From assembly GCF_963966145.1 (NCBI RefSeq), contig NC_091047.1, positions 6,758,001 to 6,822,000 on the forward strand: a stretch of DNA of 64,000 bases. Direction: 5' to 3'. Source of the DNA: Tenebrio molitor. Its lineage: Eukaryota > Arthropoda > Insecta > Coleoptera > Tenebrionidae. The translations under genes and the position numbers were made by a program. The first letter of the stretch is position 1, and each line of letters opens with the position of its first letter. The notes under the pieces are model-generated. The model was not told the DNA's origin. It was given only the letters and a program-made list of their open reading frames with translations, and did not search any database. Shown here piece after piece: positions 57,759-64,000 of the stretch.

Positions 57759-59570
57759 TATTATTATCATCAGATTGACACATTTATTTCGATTTTGGGT
57801 TTTACTGTTAAAACATCTCTTTAAGTTGGCTTGTTCTATTACGCCAGTTATTTGCTGGCTACACCTGATAAAGTAAACAATAATAGAGAAAAATTACGTT
57901 ATGAATGCGTATTGTTTCATTTGTTAGTTTCCACATTTTTCATTATAACCCAATTTATAGCAACATTATTTCACTCTTGACAGTGGTGTTATTCAGACAT
58001 TGAGTTTACATTGCTTTCAGCTCGAGATCTTTTCACTTCAGCATTTTACGCTAGCTTACTCGTAATTAACAATTTACAGTTGCTTGGGCTAATAAAAATA
58101 TGAAATTTTAATGCTATCGGACGCATTTTAAATACTTTTTAATTAAATTAATTTCAGCATTTTTGAACAATGCTAAAAAGTTGCCAGTCATAAAAGAATG
58201 TATTCGTATTAGCAACATTAAACGCTGCCAGCAGTGGCTTTAATATTGTACGAACCCTTTAATTTTTCAAATATTTTTAAACGTACCGAGACAGCCAATC
58301 ATTCTGTGGTTGTTTTTGAGAATTTAATTTATGATTATTGACACGAAACAATCAATTACATCCAAGTAAACCTCGTTTCGTTTGATTTTAAAAACTAAAT
58401 GTGAAATGATGAAATGGCTACGTATTTTTCACCATATGCAACGTGCGTGCATGTAAGCTCTCAATTTATTACTCATCGATAACATCATTAAAATTTATTC
58501 AGTAATATAAAAATGAATTAAAATAAATTGGCTGAGTAAAATATTTCTGCTAAAGGACTGACCATTTCCACTTTTTGACTAGGTATCAACTTTTTTAATG
58601 TGAATGAATTCGGCCCATTCATCTTTTATTAATAGTTTAATTTTTCATAAACAGAATGGATGTTCTCATGTTTAATAAAATACGATTTTTTAAATAGGCA
58701 GTAATTTGATTTTTCTCTATCACGATTTCTCTGTCGTAATACAATCATACTAAATTGATTTGACACATTTATTCATATCCTGTGATCAAGAAAATATGTA
58801 ATCAAGTTAGCCTTGAGGATAAAACCGTATGTCTTTTCGAAGTGATATACTAAATTGTGGCGTCTAAAGTTACGTCATTTGAAAACACTCTAATACAATT
58901 AATTTCGGTTGCTAAAAATTTGACACACTTACTCGTAACGTTTTAAACATATACATAGAACCTCCAGGCTCTACAATTTATTTTTTGACGTTAATTTAAA
59001 TTTTTCCTCAAATTCTTGGTAGGCATTTCGTTATAACTTGAACCACGGCTGCTCACATGTTTACACGAAACGTCAACAAACAACTTTCCAAGCCTACTTT
59101 GTTGCATTCGTGTTTTCTCGCTATCATTTCAGTGAAATTAATATTGTTCTAATACATTTTTTGACAATTCACGTATTTTTAATAATAAATTCTCCTTTAA
59201 AAATGATCATCTCCGCCATTGTTTCTGTTGTGTCATTCATTTTATTTGACATTTATGGGTGCAGTTCAATTATAATTTCCAAAGCTTACTCGATTATACA
59301 TACCTCTTTGTACCGTGGCACGCAGGATTTTAAAGACATTTTTAATTAAACAATAAAGTGACAACAACTCCATATTGCAGAATAATATAACATAAAACAA
59401 TATTGTTTTTGATAATAAACTATGTTAAACATTCTTCATAGTTTCGTCGTCGTTCTGATTGATCGCGTCGTAAAGATCGGATGACACTAATAAAGTTATA
59501 ACATATTTAAACTAGGCTCTCATATTTCTTAACTTGAATATTAACTACTTTTTTTACGTGTCTTGCTAAG
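57759..59570. other. AT-rich DNA with one repeat segment
   Basis: 59037-59105 (CACATGTTTACACG... CAACAAACAACTTTC) resembles 47338-47400. The hydrophobic 103-codon plus frame 59038-59349 starts inside that repeat and is probably not a gene. Confidence 0.4.
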
Positions 59571-59712
59571 TCGTAAATTTGTGGGTGGCGTTAAAACGCG
59601 AGCAAATACCGTTAAAAAGCCGCGAAAGATGCATGGAACAAGCAACGTATTAAGAATTAAAACAAGAAGAACGATGGGTTCGGGTGTATCAATTAAAGGG
59701 AACGTGAACAAG
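59571..59712 (+). CDS. Possible internal exon of an unidentified gene
   Basis: A 142-base segment is bounded by an acceptor-like sequence (pyrimidine run from 59548, TTGCTAAG ending at 59570) and a good donor, AAG|GTAAGC at 59712/59713. In the frame entering at the second base it encodes 47 residues without a stop, reading RKFVGGVKTRANTVKKPRKM and continuing basic to GVSIKGNVNK. The high Lys/Arg content is unlike the low-complexity frames nearby. No family is recognised and no neighbouring exon could be joined. The minus strand is open here too (59541-59741), which weakens the case. Treat as a hypothesis. Confidence 0.2.
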
Positions 59713-60900
59713 GTAAGCCTTGTAAGCCGTACGGAGACCATGTAAGATAGTCATATCCGGAAAGTGGGCCATTAATAATCCGGTCCGGGAAACCGGAGCG
59801 GTCCGGGCAATCAGCGGAGTGCTCCATACATCTCCTCAGGTGTTTCCCCATGCCCAGATAGAGATACTTAACTCATACAAATCTCTATAAATTAACAACG
59901 CACGAGATTTCGAACGGACTTAACTCACTCTCCCCCGTCAAGTTTTGAACAAGTTAATTATAGGAGCAACTTAAAGGAATGTTTTAATGGTGTGCAGAAT
60001 ATAAAGTTAACCTTATTGGGAAGTTCGCGCAGTTGCTGATGTTCGATGGACTATTTACAATCTCGAAACTAATTGCCGGAACGGACACTGGAATTGTGGT
60101 CTTTCAGTGAGGATCGGAAGTGTACAAGGGGCTCAGGAATTCTTACCGCAACAACCCATTCAACTTGGAGAGCTCACATAGCAACTGGTATTTTTCGCAT
60201 GTATAGGGAGGCGGCGCAAACGGTCTTTTACATGGAAAATGGCACGGTTAAATCTGATTTCAGGACTGAAATGGCGACGCAACAGTCGTTTTCCACCAGA
60301 AAATGGCAAAATTAAATTTTCTCAACAACAAGCAAATGTGTTAAGGAAGAATAAATTGGAAATGTGTTTGGTTAAATAAGGAATTGAATAATGAGAAATA
60401 ATTTTTTTTTGACAATAGTAGGTAAATTATATCATTAAGAGTAGAAGTGAAGCTTTTTGTGCTAGGCCCAGAGATTGAAGACCGAGACGAAGTCGAGTTC
60501 GCAACTGGGCATCAACTACATCAATTAATTGCTGATTTTTTTTATTCCGCGTCAAAATTTGCAGTTTTTGAATCGCACTGTCATAGTGAGAGTGTGATTC
60601 AACAACTTACGTTTTTCTTGACGCACAAATTAAAATAACTTCATCATTCCAGGTCGTAAATTTTCCGAATTCATTCAGTTTCGTATTGGGTATTATTCTT
60701 TGCATAAATCAGCGGATCGTAGTTGTGACGTGACAAAGATCAGATTTCGATATCTCCTCTTGATATCTTTGAAAACAAGCGAGTCAGGAGTACTCCACAG
60801 CCATAAAGCCCGCGGATCGATCCTGCGAGTAAATTTGAATGAATTCATTCCGTTCATAAAATAAAAGTTGGAGATCGCGCCTTTTACGCCCGACTTTGTA
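59713..60900. other. Mixed-composition DNA, no gene recognised
   Basis: A GC-richer patch at 59755-59860 (CGGTCCGGGAAACCGGAGCGG) contains overlapping CCGG palindromes. Frames 60073-60315 and 60447-60638 (plus) and 60693-60968 (minus) carry no recognised domain. Confidence 0.35.
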
Positions 60901-61800
60901 AAATTTAATGTGAATTTGCCGTAAACAGGTATAGATTTGGGGCCGTGCCCGCGTACGACTCTCCGCATGACATATTTACGGTGAGCACCCTGATCCTTGC
61001 GAATTCAATCAGACGCGAAATCCTTTTACAACAATGCTCCACCTCGAGGGAGCATCAGGATAACGGAGCAACACCGTCTCTAGGTGTCGGTATTTACGAC
61101 GGGGCCGCCGAAACGTCAACTCGGATCCCGCACCAGACACATATGAGCCCATTTTATTACGCTCATTTTCCGCAAGAAATAGGACTCGCGCGCCGTCCAA
61201 ACAAAGCCAAAGTTCGCCTTTAAAAACACGGAACCGGTAATTTCGGGAAAGCACCCGATGCGTTTCCATTTTGGCGACAGTGTGTGGAATTTCAGGTGGA
61301 AGGGGCGGCGCGGTCTCCCCCAGGGCCTATAAACGGAGTTTGACCGCCGATAGGGCGAGGTACACGTTAAATATTCAGGGAACAGGACGACCCCGGACAC
61401 TAACTGCTACCCGGCACACCACAATTCATGCGGATCCTCCATCTGCAACGTCTGCAATATTTAAAAGTGCATCCGACACCGATCCGAGGAAAGTCCGAGC
61501 CGCTCCGCCATTCGAATTATTTTCAGGCCATTGCCAAAGTGTCAAATGCGAATGGCATTAATATGCAAATGGCAAACGCAATTAACTCGGAGGACAGAGA
61601 TAATTAAGAATCTGTCTACAACAAACACACTCAAGACGACAATTATGGTCAAAACGTGCACTCACAATTATTTTTGCGAAACTAAGGACGCCTCTCCATC
61701 AATTACTGGAGCGTCTTGGGCTCACTGGGTATATGAGCGAGCAGACACGACATTCTTCCCTCACATCACGATGTAAATTTCATAATTACACTATTCAGTG
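60901..61800. other. GC-richer island, candidate regulatory DNA
   Basis: Overlapping frames of 81-96 codons are open on both strands and unrecognised. CCTATAAACGG at 61326-61336 is TATA-like but no downstream exon can be argued. Confidence 0.3.
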
Positions 61801-63480
61801 AATAATTAAAAAACAGCGGAAGGGAATGCAGGGGCTACTGAATATGTTTCTAAGGTTGTAGTGTGCTGTAAAAATGTGCCACCTACAAATCTAGTGTATC
61901 GTACTATTTAAAGATGTGATTACTTGGTTGCCTAAAAACCAGGGGTTTCTACTTAATGCAAGTTCTAATGAAGAAATTGTCAGAAGTATGCACAGGACCA
62001 TCTCTCATCTTTCTCTCGCTCTATTTATCTACACTTCATTAGTTCTGTAGGAGAAGCTTACGTTCAGTAATAAAGAAAAATCAAAACTAGTTAAAGATTT
62101 CAGAGGTGTAAAATAATTTGATAAAAAATGTTTCTTCTCTTTCTGTGAGAAATTTTGTAGACTTTCCCCTTTCCAGGTCGGTATAATTTGTGGGTCCAGA
62201 GCTGTCCATTTTTTTAGTTACGATTAAAGTCGATGATTATTTCCGCAGTAAAACGCAATAACCCTACACGGTTCCTCTATTTAATTGACAACTTTGATAT
62301 CGACATAAAGAATTCCAGTCGGAGGGTAGAAACGTTGAATGTAGTGCGCTCTCGGTTGCAGACGGGCTTTCGGCACTCTGCTTTGCCAGTTTCACGGGTC
62401 ATTAGTCCCAGAATTTTCAGATTTCAGCGCAAAATTGAGAAACACTTTATCTTGCTTTCGGTACAATGATTTTTAATATGGACCTCGTCCATGTAACATA
62501 AATCGAAATATCAGAGGCAGGGCGCGAGTGTGGCCGACAAGAGACCCGATACGGACCCGAAACCTGGCTCACCGCCAATTGTGTCTATGCACACACGTTC
62601 ATAAAAAATTATCTTACTTATGGCATCGACAAAGACACGTTAATTGAAACTATAAAGTCGGGACGATAACAGAGAAAGCTTTAGAAGAGTCGGCCAAGGC
62701 AAGACGACAGTAAGTAATCTCCGGATGATTCAATCCACTGGATTGCTGCTTTATTATTTGTTGTTACGAGTATTAATACAAACGCTGCAGAGAAAATCTA
62801 TTGTAAAAAGATGAATGAAACGTTTTTTTATTATTGTTTTATAGCACAAAAAGATTATTCCAGGATTGTTTGGTGGATATGCTGGGTTTAAACATTTTAA
62901 TTTTTATTTTGATACTGCTATAAAATTGTTAAAATGATTTACAATTACGTTTCCTTTACAAAGACAGGTAACCATTATGTGCGGAATGTCCACTATTATA
63001 TCACTTTTTTAATTTAAAAATTGCACGCGCTGTAAGCGGGTATTTTAGTCTAGGATAGAATATTTATTAATGATTTAACATAAAAAGTACTAAAGATGTC
63101 TATTATAGAAGTGTGTTAGAAGTGGTCGAAAAGGCTTAGTGTGTGAGAAAAGTATGAAAGAAGTAATGAAGGAGTGTACGCAGGAGTATAAGAAAAAATG
63201 AAAAAGATAAGAAATAGAAGGATGAAAGGTTGACATGTGAATAAACGTCAACAAAGAGTAAGCTTAGTAAAATTGAAGAAATATTTCCAGACAGTAAACA
63301 TCAAAAAGCAATTTCTTTTAACTCACTTTATTTTTCCAACTTAAATTAAAACGGACAATTTAAAATGATTGTAAGAGATTTTATTTATTTTATGTTACGA
63401 AACAATTTCGAATTTATGCCAGTTGTGTTTCGTAAAAAAAAGTTTAAAACTAAGCTCGTGGCGATATCAAATAGTGCAAA
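61801..63480. other. Mostly AT-rich DNA
   Basis: 61921-61945 is the inverse of 4481-4505 (25 identical bases). A GC-balanced patch at 62220-62600 holds a 78-codon plus frame (62233-62469) without a recognised domain. Confidence 0.4.
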
Positions 63481-64000
63481 TTACATTAAAAACGCATTTG
63501 TGTTTTGCAGGCAGTGCACTGTCATTTTGTAAAAATGGTGGATGCGCCGGGCCAGCTCGATTAAATCCGCTGCGAATAACTCTCGGGGCTAGTTGTAGTA
63601 ATTTTTTAGGCGTGTCGCCGCCAGAGGGCGTCGTGTACAAACGCGGAGCGCGTGTTCCGGCCAGATAATGAAGGAAAATATAAAACAGGTGTTTGCGTAG
63701 GTGTGAGGGCAATAATGACCGGGGTCGTGGCCCAAACAAGGCAGTCAACGCATATTTAAACATTACGACGTCAATTAACGGCGTTAGACAATTGGCTGAC
63801 AGGTCCGTAAAGTTCCCCCACCAGCCGTCCCATAAAAATGTTTATGAGTTGAAAATTAGCACCAGCTTGCGATAAATTAATACAACAGATTTAATTAATA
63901 CGGAGCCGGGGCGAGCTTTATCGCCTTCGAGTCAAGTCTAATGTGTGACAAGCTGGGAAAGCTCCACAGCTCCGGTTCTTACTTGTGTTTGAGCTTTAAT
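63481..64000. other. GC-richer island at the window edge
   Basis: Contains the motif shared with 14482-14504 and a CTCF-like site. TTTGTGTTTTGCAG at 63497-63510 resembles a splice acceptor, and the following frame is open to TAA at 63666, but the product (SALSFCKNGGCAGPAR...) is not convincingly a protein. The island continues past the window end. Confidence 0.3.
63618..63630 (+). promoter_or_regulatory. CTCF-like site
   Basis: CCGCCAGAGGGCG matches the animal CTCF core (CC-CCAG-RGGGCG) at nearly every constrained position. CTCF is conserved in insects and acts at domain boundaries. One motif alone does not prove binding. Confidence 0.35.

Noticed and set aside
59038..59349. Hydrophobic 103-codon frame as a membrane protein
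   Set aside because: It begins inside a dispersed repeat segment, and the hydrophobicity follows from T-rich DNA.
63511..63668. Terminal exon with a CKNGGC motif suggesting an EGF-like domain
   Set aside because: Only one short Cys motif is present, the other EGF cysteines are missing, and the DNA motif recurs out of frame at 14.48 kb.
1..64000. CRISPR array, bacterial operon or phage-like gene cluster
   Set aside because: No regularly spaced direct repeats, ribosome-binding-site-led gene runs or prokaryotic gene density; tRNA, LINE and MITE features indicate animal nuclear DNA.

Overview
This window looks like a gene-poor stretch of an insect nuclear genome, possibly a beetle. The beetle guess is a weak inference from the overall style of the repeats, not from a diagnostic gene. 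Support for insect DNA comes from relics of Tc1/mariner elements with TA target sites, two jockey-like non-LTR retrotransposon fragments, many short TA-flanked inverted-repeat elements (MITEs), and nuclear tRNA genes with internal promoter boxes and T-run terminators. No complete protein-coding gene is recognisable. The longest open frame is 209 codons, and most long frames sit in GC-richer blocks where both strands are open by composition.

The only clearly functional genes are two identical tRNA-Lys(CUU) genes at 11265-11337 and 11643-11715. The decayed 5' half of a third copy lies between them. The rest alternates between AT-rich DNA that carries mobile-element debris and GC-richer islands without repeats. 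The main islands are about 2.5-3.6, 4.6-5.7, 6.4-7.2, 8.5-9.5, 11.7-12.3, 14.9-16.0, 17.2-18.6, 21.5-23.0, 25.4-26.3, 26.8-28.2, 29.0-32.0, 34.3-35.1, 42.0-44.1, 49.6-50.8, 60.9-61.8 and 63.5-64.0 kb. This pattern is what one expects of a large intron or intergenic desert around a regulatory gene, with islands that may be cis-regulatory. That is inference and has not been shown.

Mobile-element content, left to right: a long-TIR element (522-1025) with a shorter relative at 57.5 kb; a small MITE (1213-1354) with a hairpin relative at 55.9 kb; a decayed unknown coding relic (7632-7915); two abutting MITEs (20.5-21.4 kb); a terminal fragment (25.0-25.2 kb) of the mariner-type family found at 54.2 kb; a cluster at 35.4-40.2 kb with two copies of one mariner-like transposase relic flanking a second transposon family (a 1.4-kb parent and a 0.4-kb internally deleted derivative); a long foldback element (44.9-45.4 kb); a transposase C-terminal scrap (46.5 kb); a MITE with GGGCGTTCAAA ends (48.5-48.9 kb); two colliding non-LTR relics (52.1-53.4 kb); a 1404-bp Tc1/mariner element with perfect 34-bp TIRs but a broken transposase (54.2-55.6 kb); and two further abutting MITEs (55.9-56.3 kb).

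No novel defence or metabolic system is visible. The points most worth a second look are an exon-like open segment with good splice signals at 59571-59712, an unidentified decayed coding region at 7.6-7.9 kb, a CTCF-like site at 63618 next to a short motif also found at 14482, the parent and derivative transposon pair at 36-39 kb, and the GC-rich islands as candidate conserved regulatory DNA.
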